37,722 bases of DNA, taken from assembly GCA_002843005.1 (NCBI GenBank), contig PHEX01000006.1, positions 1 through 37,722 on the forward strand. The letters are read 5' to 3'. Each line of letters starts with the position of its first letter. Within the stretch, counting starts at the first letter, position 1. Of this stretch, positions 15,701-23,031 are shown piece after piece. The notes below the pieces were generated by a model. The model saw only the letters and a program-made list of their open reading frames with translations, was not told the origin of the DNA and ran no database searches. The translations under genes and the position numbers were made by a program. The stretch is from Candidatus Anoxymicrobium japonicum (GTDB lineage Bacteria > Actinomycetota > Geothermincolia > Fen-727 > Anoxymicrobiaceae).

Positions 15701-15898
15701 TTTTCCTTTTTCACTTCTAACCAAAATACCGCAACCCGTCCCGCAGTAAGGGCAGATAGTCGTCGATTCTTTTCCCGTGGAGATGCGTAGCGGTTCGGTC
15801 GCTGCCAGTGCGGGAACGCTGAAGCCCAGGTTTGCCAGTGCCGCAGTGCCGATACCCGCACCTGACAGCTTCAGGAAATCCCTACGTGTTAGTTCCAT
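12767..15898 (-). CDS. fdhA: Tat-exported formate dehydrogenase catalytic subunit, cysteine type
   Basis: A 1043-residue molybdopterin oxidoreductase closely patterned on FdnG (formate dehydrogenase-N alpha). The N-terminus has a twin-arginine signal (TRRDFLKLSG, arginines 5 and 6) with a likely cut after about residue 33. The [4Fe-4S] cysteines are C49, C52, C56 and C84. The active site reads ARICHSPSV: Cys203 replaces the selenocysteine of FdnG, followed by the conserved His204, and the FGRGAMTNH segment matches FdnG. It oxidises formate to CO2 (or works in reverse) on the outer face, using a Mo- or W-bis-MGD cofactor. The start is an ATG with GAGGGG ahead, and a promoter may lie at 15941-15970. 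Confidence 0.95.
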   Translation of the reverse strand: MELTRRDFLKLSGAGIGTAALANLGFSVPALAATEPLRISTGKESTTICPYCGTGCGILVRSEKGKIINTEGNPDHPINTGTLCSKGTSLIQVGFVDGKPNKKRLTKPLYRAPGSSSWKEISWEDAITRIARKVKETRDNNWILEDEILDKEGKPTGKKVKCNRTEAIANFGGASLDNEECYLLTKFARSLGIAYLEHQARICHSPSVPGLAGSFGRGAMTNHFIDLKNSDCFLACGSNTSETHPLAFKWMNEAMHREKDPAKLIVVDPRFTRTASKADIYSAIRPGTDIAFCGGIINYAIENNTIDWDYVKVYTNFSFLVNPGYKFNEETGLFSGYNEEKRKYDPVTWSYQMDKIGPDGKPLPDAVPLKDPTFQNPQCVFQLLKKHYSRYTPEMVEKICGISKAKFDEISKTYCATHERGKSGVHLYAMGLTHHTCGTQNIRSFAILQLLLGNIGVPGGGIAALRGESNVQGSTDHALLWHILPGYLAVPNSTTLPDLKTHNETRVKSAGTAFWKNGPKFTVSLLKAFWGDNAKPENEFGYQWLPKVKDGKNYSHIAIFEALYKKEVKGMFCWGQNPCVGGPNSNMEGKALENLDWLVAVDLWETETSAFWKRPDADAGKIDTEVFFLPAASSVEKEGTISNSGRWMQWRYKAVDPPGLARPDAAIISQVMLKLRELYVADKKAPNREAIVNLYWPYGEEPDPNVVLKEINGFTWADKKQVLNFTALKDDGSTACGCWVYSGVYPTEDVYPLTGGNLSKRAENVDPSGLGLFPKWTFAWPVNRRILYNRCSADPAGQPWNKDKNLVQWDGAKWVNNDVADFAFVDATKPDKPPVPPAVSAANPYIMLNFGMGHLFAPGSAFTDGPFPEHYEPVEAPCENSMSKSQNNPVIKIWDSDMDKLAEVGDKNYPIVCMTFRLTEHWQAGQMTRNLPWLAELQPEMLVEMSKDLAKRKGISNGTRVKVKSVRGEVGAVALVTDRVQPMTINGVKTDVVGIPWHFGYTGYSTGGPNGNNYAANQLTPHVGDANTMIPEYKAFLVNIEKA

Positions 15899-15902
15899 GT
15901 TC

Positions 15903-16038
15903 CCCTCGCTTTCTTTGGTTTCCCTGCCGTCAATTCACGAAATATAACACAAAATCAATTTACCTGTAAGAAGAACTCGAGTCCCACCTCCCGATGCTCA
16001 TCCATGGTTCCGGCAAAACCGATATCCTTATCGAGCTT
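15903..16038 (-). promoter_or_regulatory. Probable fdhA promoter in the fdhE-fdhA gap
   Basis: On the minus strand CTTACA (15970-15965) and TATATT (15946-15941) are 18 bases apart. This gives fdhAB-rnfCD a possible start of their own in addition to read-through from tatA-tatC-fdhE. A 16-codon reading frame in this gap looks like chance. Confidence 0.4.
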
Positions 16039-16902
16039 TTAGTATCCGCCTGAAGCGCGATTCAAACCTTTCTTCTTCGCCGCAAGGTCAAGTTTGACCG
16101 TCACAATATCTTCCAGCGGTAATAAGACGTCCACGCCGCCGTCCCGCAGGTCAACGACCTTCACATAACGCTTGCAAGCCTTACAGTAGCTGGCCCTTTT
16201 GCTCTCATCATTATCGAGATACAGGAACTCGAGCGAGCCGTGCGAATCATCACAAAACGGGCACTGCGCCCGCTGGACGTTCCACAGGGTATGACATAGC
16301 GAACACTCAACAAGCCAGAGGCCATCTTCTTTGCGAAACTTACCCATCAGGGGAACGCATCCGCAAACGGGGCATTTGCCCCGCCGCCATAACGACTGCT
16401 CCATTTCAACCGGTTGAATACTAGCGCTTTTCCTGTAAAACGGCACAAGCGCCTCCCACAAAATACTCCCGGCAAACGCCAAATTCCGCTCCGCGGACTC
16501 GCCAGTGGGCACAAAATCAAGTTTCTCGCCCGAGAGCACTTTATTTCGTGTGTCTGAGAAGCGCTCATCGGAAAGCCCTTCCCAGGATAGTAGTTCCTCG
16601 CGGTATGAGAAACCACCGACCTTCAGTTTGTCGATTGCCAGGCATATCCGATATGCCAGGACTCGAAATTCGGCCACGTCTATTTCGAAGCTGAACGGAT
16701 CCAGAAGCGGCTTGCCTGAGCGCAGGCTCGCTTCCACATCCTCGGGACTCATCGCGTCCAGCGAACAGGAGATCTCTTCAAGGGCGGCCTGCTGAACCTC
16801 CATTATGGCACCGTACATCCGAAGCGCGTCGGCGTAATCGGGATAGTGCTTCACGTAGAAGGCTACGGATTCGCGAACCGCTTCGACCCCCGGGGTAATC
16901 AC
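16039..16902 (-). CDS. fdhE: FdhE, formate dehydrogenase maturation protein
   Basis: About 288 residues with the FdhE hallmark of paired CxxC zinc/iron-binding motifs: CPVCGC, CSLCH, CPFCDD and CKACK. FdhE binds the twin-arginine precursor of respiratory formate dehydrogenases in the cytosol and helps insert or keep their cofactors before export. The frame is open to 16986, but the GTG at 16902 has AAAGGAG eight bases ahead, a much better site than the upstream TTG. It lies between tatC and fdhA, all in one direction, which fits a Tat-dependent FdhA. Confidence 0.9.
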   Translation of the reverse strand: MITPGVEAVRESVAFYVKHYPDYADALRMYGAIMEVQQAALEEISCSLDAMSPEDVEASLRSGKPLLDPFSFEIDVAEFRVLAYRICLAIDKLKVGGFSYREELLSWEGLSDERFSDTRNKVLSGEKLDFVPTGESAERNLAFAGSILWEALVPFYRKSASIQPVEMEQSLWRRGKCPVCGCVPLMGKFRKEDGLWLVECSLCHTLWNVQRAQCPFCDDSHGSLEFLYLDNDESKRASYCKACKRYVKVVDLRDGGVDVLLPLEDIVTVKLDLAAKKKGLNRASGGY

Positions 16903-16975
16903 AAGCAACTCTCCTTTCCAACGTACATTTTCTACAAAAGCGTATGAAATCTCCGTCGATCCAATCCGCGCGCGG

Positions 16976-17746
16976 TCAGCTTCCAACGTCCGCTTCCAGG
17001 GCAGCCGCGGCGGCCCTTCGTTTTCGCGTCGTAATCCATGCCAGCGCGATGCTTATTATATAGAGGATAAACATTGGAATCGCCACAAGCGTCATAGTGA
17101 CAGGACTCCAGTCGGGTGTTAGCAAAGAGGCGGCAAGCAGGATGATGATCACAGCCCAGCGCCACTGCTTCTGCAACTGCTCGGGGGTTACCACGCCCAT
17201 CGCGACAAGCATCCAGATAAACACAGGGGTCTCGAAGGAAGCGCCCAGACCCAGCATGAACCATCCGGCGAAATTAACGTACTGGTTGGCTGATATCACC
17301 GGCCTCATCTGTGTGCCGGCGACTCCGAGCAGCCACTTGATGCCCGCGGGCATAATGAACTTGTAGCCGAAGGCGACTCCCGCCACGAAGAACGCGACGA
17401 TCGTCAACATGACAAGCACCATGTACCCGCGTTCCTTGCGCTTCAGCGCGGGGGAGACAAAAGACAGTATCTCAAAAAGGATCACGGGCAAAGAGAGAAG
17501 AAGTCCGCCGAAGATCGCCAGCTTGAGCTTGACCAGAAACGGCTCCATAAGCCCCATGTAGTTCAAGTTCAAGGTGATGCCGCCGGCGGGGGCTTTCAGA
17601 ATCTCCAGAATGTCCCACGCGAAGATCCACCCGACCGCAACCGCCACCGCGAGCGCGATAAAAGTTACGATTATCCTGCGGCGAAGCTCCTCCAGGTGCT
17701 GGAAGTAAGTCATCTGACCAGGATGAAACGGGACACTGAACGCCAA
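16976..17746 (-). CDS. tatC: TatC, twin-arginine translocase receptor subunit
   Basis: A 256-residue protein with six membrane helices and the family start FQHLEELRRRIIV. Further TatC features are SFVSPALKRKER and the loop with GASFETPVF carrying the conserved glutamate of the FE(T/L)PV motif. TatC recognises twin-arginine signals. TTG 17746 is the longest start; ATG 17713 gives a more standard MTYFQHLEELR beginning. It lies 16 bases after tatA and ahead of fdhE. Confidence 0.95.
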   Translation of the reverse strand: MAFSVPFHPGQMTYFQHLEELRRRIIVTFIALAVAVAVGWIFAWDILEILKAPAGGITLNLNYMGLMEPFLVKLKLAIFGGLLLSLPVILFEILSFVSPALKRKERGYMVLVMLTIVAFFVAGVAFGYKFIMPAGIKWLLGVAGTQMRPVISANQYVNFAGWFMLGLGASFETPVFIWMLVAMGVVTPEQLQKQWRWAVIIILLAASLLTPDWSPVTMTLVAIPMFILYIISIALAWITTRKRRAAAAALEADVGS

Positions 17747-17762
17747 TTACGCCGCCCTGGCT

Positions 17763-17960
17763 CTATGAGTTCTGCTCGGAATTGGAACCGGATCCATCGA
17801 GGCTTTTCTGTACCTCTTCTTGAACCTTGTCGGTCGAGTCGCGGAACGCGCGCAGCGCCTGACCTACAGACTGCCCAACCTTTGGGAGGCGGGACGGCCC
17901 GAAGATAACAAGCGCGATGACCATTATGATTACCAGTTCCGTCGGTCCGAGTCCAAACAT
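17763..17960 (-). CDS. tatA: TatA-type pore subunit of the twin-arginine translocase
   Basis: A 65-residue protein with an N-terminal helix (LGPTELVIIMVIALVIFGP), the FGPxxLP hinge and an amphipathic helix (GQSVGQALRAFRDS), followed by a polar tail: the TatA/B form. With tatC next to it this is a minimal TatAC system; no tatB is nearby. AAAGGAG stands seven bases ahead of the ATG, and an extended -10 (TG then TATGAT, 18002-17994) suggests a start of transcription between it and the zincin gene. Confidence 0.95.
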   Translation of the reverse strand: MFGLGPTELVIIMVIALVIFGPSRLPKVGQSVGQALRAFRDSTDKVQEEVQKSLDGSGSNSEQNS

Positions 17961-18026
17961 CTGAAAACTCCTTTGTCTCGAGAATTGAGCGCAATCATAT
18001 CACACGCAAGGGCAAAAGCGCCCCGT

Positions 18027-18401
18027 TCAGTAGCCAAGTTCGCGCAAACGCCAGTCGGGAAGCCCGAAGTGATGGGCGATCTCGTGCAAAACCACCTCGC
18101 GGACAACATCGGTCACGGATCTGCGCGTCTGCCGCGCGTACTGCTCGATCGGTTCCTTGTATATCGTTATCTTATCAGGAAGAACAAGGGAGTAACCACG
18201 GCCGCGGCTAGTCGGAGGGACACCTTGATACAGCCCGAGCAAAGCGCTGTGTTCGGTAATCCCCGCCGCATCGAGGTCGGAGCGGTCAGGGTGCTCCTGT
18301 GCCACTACGCTAACGTTGCCCTCGTCGAGAGCGGCTGAGAAGTCCTCCGGCAAACCTTCGATCACTTTCTCTACCAGTAAACTGAAATCCTCGATCTTCA
18401 T
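18027..18401 (-). CDS. Small zincin-type metallopeptidase family protein (Zincin_1)
   Basis: 124 residues. The zinc motif HEIAHHFG lies at about 106-113, and SLVLPDKITIYKEPI is also typical of this short family often found in actinobacteria. Substrates of the family are not known to me. Its ATG overlaps the stop of the metallo-beta-lactamase gene as ATGA, so the two are coupled. Confidence 0.82.
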   Translation of the reverse strand: MKIEDFSLLVEKVIEGLPEDFSAALDEGNVSVVAQEHPDRSDLDAAGITEHSALLGLYQGVPPTSRGRGYSLVLPDKITIYKEPIEQYARQTRRSVTDVVREVVLHEIAHHFGLPDWRLRELGY

Positions 18402-19027
18402 TGTCCGACGAGAAACGGATTGGTTCTTTTCTCTAACCCTACGGTGGTTGAATCCATGTGGCCGGGGTACATTTTCGTTTCCGGGTCGAGCACAAAAACC
18501 TTCTCGCGCACTGAGTTCATGAGAGCTTCAAAATCGCCACCTGGAAAATCCGTCCTGCCGATCGAACCCCTGAAGACTAGGTCGCCGTCGAAAAGCGCGT
18601 CGTCGATAAGAAAGCTTACGCTGCCTGGTGAATGGCCGGGTGTGTGGAGCACCTGTACTGTCAAACCCGCCAGCTCCAGCGCCTGACCGCCCACGAGAGG
18701 CTTGATTTCCTCAGGTGTCCTGAGCTCCTCGATCCCGAGCATGGCAAGCATCATCTCGGGGATCATTTTGAGCGCCGGTATCTCGATCTCGTGCAAATAG
18801 ACATCCGCGCCGGTCGCCCCGGCGATATCGGCCGCGCCGGCGATGTGATCGGGATGCGCATGTGTCAGAAGAATTGCCGCAAGCTCGAGCTCCTGCCTCT
18901 CTAGATACTCCAGTACACGGTGGGTCGATAGCCCGGCATCAATAAGCACGGCGCTGTGTGAGCCATCCTCTCGAACGAGATAGCTGTTAGTGCCGAACGA
19001 AAGATCCGTAAAACACTCTACGTTCAA
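18398..19027 (-). CDS. Metallo-beta-lactamase-fold hydrolase (glyoxalase II-like)
   Basis: About 209 residues with the binuclear metal motif THAHPDH, a later HTPGHSPGS and a DGDLVFRGSIGRTD segment, and a closing GHMDSTT. This is the pattern of glyoxalase II-like thioester hydrolases, though the exact substrate is not readable. The open frame reaches TTG 19042, but the TTG at 19027 has AAGGA six bases ahead and is preferred. A copy of the GGGGTC repeat (19051-19090) sits just upstream, between it and the ATPase gene. Confidence 0.85.
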   Translation of the reverse strand: MNVECFTDLSFGTNSYLVREDGSHSAVLIDAGLSTHRVLEYLERQELELAAILLTHAHPDHIAGAADIAGATGADVYLHEIEIPALKMIPEMMLAMLGIEELRTPEEIKPLVGGQALELAGLTVQVLHTPGHSPGSVSFLIDDALFDGDLVFRGSIGRTDFPGGDFEALMNSVREKVFVLDPETKMYPGHMDSTTVGLEKRTNPFLVGQ

Positions 19028-19050
19028 ACTCTTATCCTTCAAGTCGGGTC

Positions 19051-19090
19051 AGGGGTCAGGCACCGTCTACCGCTGCGTCTACCGCAACCA
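19051..19090. repeat. GGGGTCAGGCACCG repeat, 40-bp unit
   Basis: The unit reads AGGGGTCAGGCACCGTCTAC, then CGCTGCGTCTACCGCAACCA. The same layout recurs at 37665 with one short difference. It lies in the gap between the ATPase stop and the hydrolase start. Confidence 0.75.
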
Positions 19091-19111
19091 GGGGTTTACC
19101 TCTCTACGTGT

Positions 19112-21298
19112 TCATGGCAGGTCTATTATATTCGCTCCGCTCGCGAGCTCATCATAACGATCCGTGCAGGTCAGTACCAGCACCTGCTGGTCGGCCGCCA
19201 CACCCTCGAGAACCTCCCAGAGCAACGCGAGCCGGCGCTCGTCGAAATACGAAAACGAGTCGTCGAAAATCAGGGGCGGCTTGCGCCCTCCCGAAAGAAG
19301 ATCGACCAGTTCGAGCCTCGCGGACAGGTACAACTGGCTCGCGGTTCCCTTGCTCAATGTGGCAAGCAACTCATCACCGGAAATATTTTCCTCTTTCTCC
19401 GGCGAGTAAATTGATATTGCCAGGTCACTACAGTTGACCTCGACACGGTCGTACCGCCCATCGGTCAACAGGGAGAACGTGCGTCCGATGCTCGCGGCAA
19501 GAATGGGAATCGCCGACGAGAACATCTGCTCCGACGCCTGTTTCATCGCGTCCAGCGCCATTGTGTACACGCGCAAGCGTCGTTTCGCGGACAGCGAAGC
19601 CTGTGAGAGCCACGTTACAATTTCTTCGATCTCCACGGAATCCTGCTGATCGGACGCGGACTTCTCGAGATAGAGAAAAAGCGCGCCACGCTCGGTCTCG
19701 AGCCCTTTGATGTCTCCCACAAGTTCGTTGCGCTCGCGGCCAACGGTTTCAAGCTTCTCCGGATCAAGCCTGTACGGATCGAGCTCACGAATATTCTCTG
19801 TTGCGACGGACGTGTCCAAAAGCGCCCGGCGCCGATCATCCTCACACTGATCGATCGGGCGTTGTCCCAGAAGCGCGCTCAGACCCGCGGACCCCTCTTT
19901 GCGTTCCGCCAACAACTCGCGATATCTGTCGAAGCGCGCGAAGAACGTCTCTGGATCATCGCATCCCACCGACTCCAGAAACTCGCGCTCGCGGATTTCA
20001 AGTCTGTGGACCTCGGCCCTGGCGCGTTCGGGTGGCTCACTGTAACCAGTGGAGAGGGTTGGGACATAACCCCCCTCGCCCCCCTTGTCAGGGGGGACAT
20101 AACCCCCCTTGCCCCCCTTGTCAGGGGGGTATCTTGTTGTCGCCGTGAGAAAATAAACGCCTACCGCCGCCAGCAGAACGCCTGGCGCCGCAATCGTGAA
20201 CCAGACGGCATGGATCGCACTTCCGAGCGCGGCGCTCACCGCTATCAAAAGTAGCCCGGCAGCCAGAGCGATCACGCCCGAACGCCTCGAGCGCAACGCG
20301 GCGACGGGCGCGGCTGAACGCTCCTCGAGCTCCTTCTCATGAAGCCCGGCAAGCGATTCGCGCACGTCAATCACTTTTCGCAACTCGACCGCGGCGGCGG
20401 GCTCTACTCCACGGAAGCCGGGGAATTCGTTCTCTACTTCTCTGTCGATGCCCTCGAGCCTGGCGGCTATTTCCATGGCCCTGTCGGCGGCCTCAAACCT
20501 TTCGCGCAAATCCTCCACGCGCGCCTCCGCTTCCATAAGCCGACGGTTCTTGTCAAGCAGTTGGGATAGATCCGCCAGCCTGCTGGCTTTCTCCTCGATC
20601 AACCGCTCGACCTCGGCAAGCCTATCCCTTTGCTTTTTCTCCTCGGCTACGCTGTCAGCCAGGTCTTTTTGCTTGATCAGGTACGTCTCGTGTTCCTCCT
20701 GGAGGCGCTTGATCGTACCCGGATTATTGGTCGGACGTTCGATCCCTCTTTTGAGTTCATCGACCTCGGCGGACAGCCCGCGCATCGCGCGCTCCACCAG
20801 TGCGCTCTCGCGGCTGCCGATCACCACCTCGCGGAGCATGGCCGCAAGCTTTCTGGACGCGGAAAACTCCTTTCCCTGGTTGACCATCTGATCTTGAGTA
20901 ATGCAGGCCGTCCGCAGATACCGCGAGGAGTCGCGAAAGCCAAGAATCTCCGCCATCCTCGAATCGGCCGCTTTCGGACTGCCGAGAGCCGTGGCTTCGC
21001 CGGGCAACTCCAGAGAAACCTTCTTTGAATCGAAATTTTTGACGAGCCTGTACTCGCCGTCGTCGTCAGTGAAGTCAAGCTCTATTTTCGGCAATGTTTC
21101 CGAGCCCCAGCGCGCGTCCTGCCTTCCACTTATGCCCTTTGTGGAGGGCTTCTCAAAAAAAGCGGCTATGAGCGCTCTCACAATCGTCGACTTGCCTGAT
21201 TCGTTCGGGCCTCTGATCAAGTTCAGGCCCGGCGACAGGACGATCTCGACGTCTGAGAAACGACGAAAGTTTATCATCCTCAGCCTTCTCAAACGCAT
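19112..21298 (-). CDS. SbcC/YhaN-like DNA repair ATPase with membrane segments
   Basis: A 728-residue ABC/SMC-type ATPase. Walker A GPNESGKST lies at 30-38. Long coiled coils flank a middle pair of hydrophobic helices near residues 340-385. An LSKGTASQLYLSARL signature and a FDDSFSYFD Walker B/D-loop close the head. The two membrane helices point to YhaN rather than plain SbcC. It overlaps the Mre11-like gene by 10 bases and probably forms an Mre11-Rad50-like nuclease with it. Just after the hydrophobic helices is a tandem in-frame insertion encoding PPDKGGxGGYV twice. Confidence 0.87.
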   Translation of the reverse strand: MRLRRLRMINFRRFSDVEIVLSPGLNLIRGPNESGKSTIVRALIAAFFEKPSTKGISGRQDARWGSETLPKIELDFTDDDGEYRLVKNFDSKKVSLELPGEATALGSPKAADSRMAEILGFRDSSRYLRTACITQDQMVNQGKEFSASRKLAAMLREVVIGSRESALVERAMRGLSAEVDELKRGIERPTNNPGTIKRLQEEHETYLIKQKDLADSVAEEKKQRDRLAEVERLIEEKASRLADLSQLLDKNRRLMEAEARVEDLRERFEAADRAMEIAARLEGIDREVENEFPGFRGVEPAAAVELRKVIDVRESLAGLHEKELEERSAAPVAALRSRRSGVIALAAGLLLIAVSAALGSAIHAVWFTIAAPGVLLAAVGVYFLTATTRYPPDKGGKGGYVPPDKGGEGGYVPTLSTGYSEPPERARAEVHRLEIREREFLESVGCDDPETFFARFDRYRELLAERKEGSAGLSALLGQRPIDQCEDDRRRALLDTSVATENIRELDPYRLDPEKLETVGRERNELVGDIKGLETERGALFLYLEKSASDQQDSVEIEEIVTWLSQASLSAKRRLRVYTMALDAMKQASEQMFSSAIPILAASIGRTFSLLTDGRYDRVEVNCSDLAISIYSPEKEENISGDELLATLSKGTASQLYLSARLELVDLLSGGRKPPLIFDDSFSYFDERRLALLWEVLEGVAADQQVLVLTCTDRYDELASGANIIDLP
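20064..20131. repeat. Two 33-bp tandem palindromic repeats inside the ATPase gene
   Basis: The block ACATAACCCCCCT is followed by GCCCCCCTTGTCAGGGGG and recurs exactly 33 bases on, with one base changed. Each copy holds CCCCCC-TTGTCA-GGGGGG. As the length is 11 codons, the frame is kept and PPDKGGKGGYV/PPDKGGEGGYV is encoded on the minus strand. Confidence 0.85.
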
Positions 21299-22410
21299 GT
21301 CGCATCACCGTCCGCGAGCATCGAGAGCCCGACCTGCATAGCGTCGACGATCTCATCTCTTTCGGCATCCGACGCCCCGATGAGCTTCTCCCGCAAAACT
21401 TCCAGGTAAAGCCTCGCGGGAGAACCTTCAGGATAACTGTCGGGCTGAAGACTCGAAGGCGCCGCACAGGAGCGGTCTGTGAGCAGCACGTGAAAGAACA
21501 TCTCTGACACCGAGTCGATAAGCTTGCCGATATCCGGGTAGTCGAGACGGCGCACCCCCTCTATGAAAACGTGCAGCGCCTTGTCCGGATCCGCCAGTGA
21601 CTCGATCATCGATGTGAGCCCGGCCACTCCCATGTCCTCTGCCTTGATTGTCAACTCCTCGTAAGCGCATTTGCCGAGCTTGACCGGCTGCGCGCGGGTG
21701 GCGTCACGGTCGAAATTCACCAGCAGCACGTGGCCGAACTCGCCTTTCCGCATCTTGATCATTTCGGGGCTCCCGGAGTAGAAAGCCGCGACGTCGCCCG
21801 CCGAACGATCGGAGAGCGAGTGGTAGTGGCCAAGCGCGACGTAGTCCATGCCGCACTTCTCAATGTGGGCACTGGTGGCGACGTATGTGTCGTCGGTGAC
21901 ATCAGGTATCTCAAAGCTGGCGTGAAGCATCCCGATGCGCCACCTGCTGTCGTCGCACGGACGCAGGTCGGCAAGCGGGTACCTGTTCGCGAACGGTTTG
22001 ACGTTGGCATTGCCGTAAACCGTGCAATCGAGCTCAGGAAATCTCACTGGAAGCATCTCCTCGCTCTTGAACACAGTGAGGTTTTCGATCGCGGCAAGCC
22101 CGTCGGCTCGCCATATAGAGTGCTCGCCGTAGGGGTCATGCGTGCCGGGCGACACGAGAACCGGGATGTCCGCGTCCAGCAGATTTTGAAGCCCGCGGGC
22201 CACCCTGTCTATGAGCGATGTGGAAACTCGGTCTGAGTCAAAGAGGTCTCCCGCGATGAGAAACAGGTTGACCCGCTCCCGGATAGCAAGATCCACCGTA
22301 TCGTCGAAAACCTCGAGCAGCCGGGTTCTCATCTCCTCTCCCTTGCGCCCCAGGCTCAAGAATTTCGCGCCGAGATGCACGTCGGCGGTATGAAGAATCT
22401 TAAGCGACAT
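21289..22410 (-). CDS. Mre11/SbcD/YhaO-like DNA repair exonuclease
   Basis: A 373-residue calcineurin-type phosphoesterase. Motifs in order: TADVHLG (about 9-14), AGDLFDSD, SPGTHDPYG (GTHD in place of the commoner GNHD) and ALGHYHS. These bind two metals for double-strand end processing. It runs straight into the ATPase gene with overlapping ends, the classic sbcDC/yhaON pairing. Confidence 0.9.
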   Translation of the reverse strand: MSLKILHTADVHLGAKFLSLGRKGEEMRTRLLEVFDDTVDLAIRERVNLFLIAGDLFDSDRVSTSLIDRVARGLQNLLDADIPVLVSPGTHDPYGEHSIWRADGLAAIENLTVFKSEEMLPVRFPELDCTVYGNANVKPFANRYPLADLRPCDDSRWRIGMLHASFEIPDVTDDTYVATSAHIEKCGMDYVALGHYHSLSDRSAGDVAAFYSGSPEMIKMRKGEFGHVLLVNFDRDATRAQPVKLGKCAYEELTIKAEDMGVAGLTSMIESLADPDKALHVFIEGVRRLDYPDIGKLIDSVSEMFFHVLLTDRSCAAPSSLQPDSYPEGSPARLYLEVLREKLIGASDAERDEIVDAMQVGLSMLADGDATCV

Positions 22411-22440
22411 ATCAATCCATCCTGGTATTCGAAAAGCCGT

Positions 22441-22782
22441 TTAGCGACGCTTGTGAAGCGGCTTTTTGCAAAACTGGCATATCTCATACGCCGAAGGGAC
22501 TGACTGGCCGCAATTGGGACACCGGATAATCTCGGGCATGTCGTACTGGTGATCCTCGCCGCTCCGGATGCGAAGATGGCGCTCTCCGGTAACTTTGAAA
22601 TACAGCCACGCGAATACCAGCCCGAGCGGACCTGTCAGTAATCCTATTAACTGCCAGAGCTGGTAGCTCCCACCGTTTGAGCGCGCGAGATCCGCTGCTG
22701 AAAAAGCGCAGTAAAGCCAGAAAATCGCCACACTGGAAATAAGGGCGATCTTCATCATTGTGTTCGACGCGGCAAAGTACAT
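22441..22782 (-). CDS. Small membrane protein with C-terminal zinc ribbon
   Basis: 113 residues: two membrane helices (about 10-30 and 42-64) and a cytosolic tail with CPNCGQS and CQFCKKP, a zinc ribbon of the CxxC...CxxC kind. I know no function for it. A perfect SD (GGAGG) precedes the ATG. It lies 30 bases before the Mre11-like gene and may be cotranscribed. Confidence 0.78.
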   Translation of the reverse strand: MYFAASNTMMKIALISSVAIFWLYCAFSAADLARSNGGSYQLWQLIGLLTGPLGLVFAWLYFKVTGERHLRIRSGEDHQYDMPEIIRCPNCGQSVPSAYEICQFCKKPLHKRR

Positions 22783-22796
22783 TCACTCCTCCTTTC

Positions 22797-22916
22797 TCAA
22801 GCGCTCTTCCCTTTGAAGCGGGCGCCTCTTATGCGAATCTTGCATTCATCATAAACGCCGGTTCCTTGAATATCGATATAAAACTCCGAAATTTCGTTGA
22901 CGACAGAAGCTATCAC
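22797..22916 (-). CDS. Possible small or frameshifted hypothetical gene
   Basis: A short frame ends at 22797, just before the SD of the zinc-ribbon gene. From a GTG at 22916 it encodes 39 residues including SEFYIDIQGTGVYDECKIR, which look like real protein. The frame continues open upstream without a good start until a stop near 22960. An ATG in another frame about 20 codons further up starts MTKEKPVDVKPS. The two pieces together could be one gene broken by a frameshift. No match to a known family. Confidence 0.3.
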   Translation of the reverse strand: MIASVVNEISEFYIDIQGTGVYDECKIRIRGARFKGKSA

Positions 22917-23031
22917 GCCAGGATCAAGCCTTTTCCGCTCACGCGTGAAGGCTTCACGTCAACCGGCTTTTCTTTTGTCATCCTCAAATCACTTTTCTCC
23001 TAGTCGATGGCCTTCACTTCAAATAACGTGC

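Noticed and set aside
15903-16038. A 16-codon frame between fdhE and fdhA
   Set aside because: It has no convincing link to fdhA, and its end overlaps the probable promoter.
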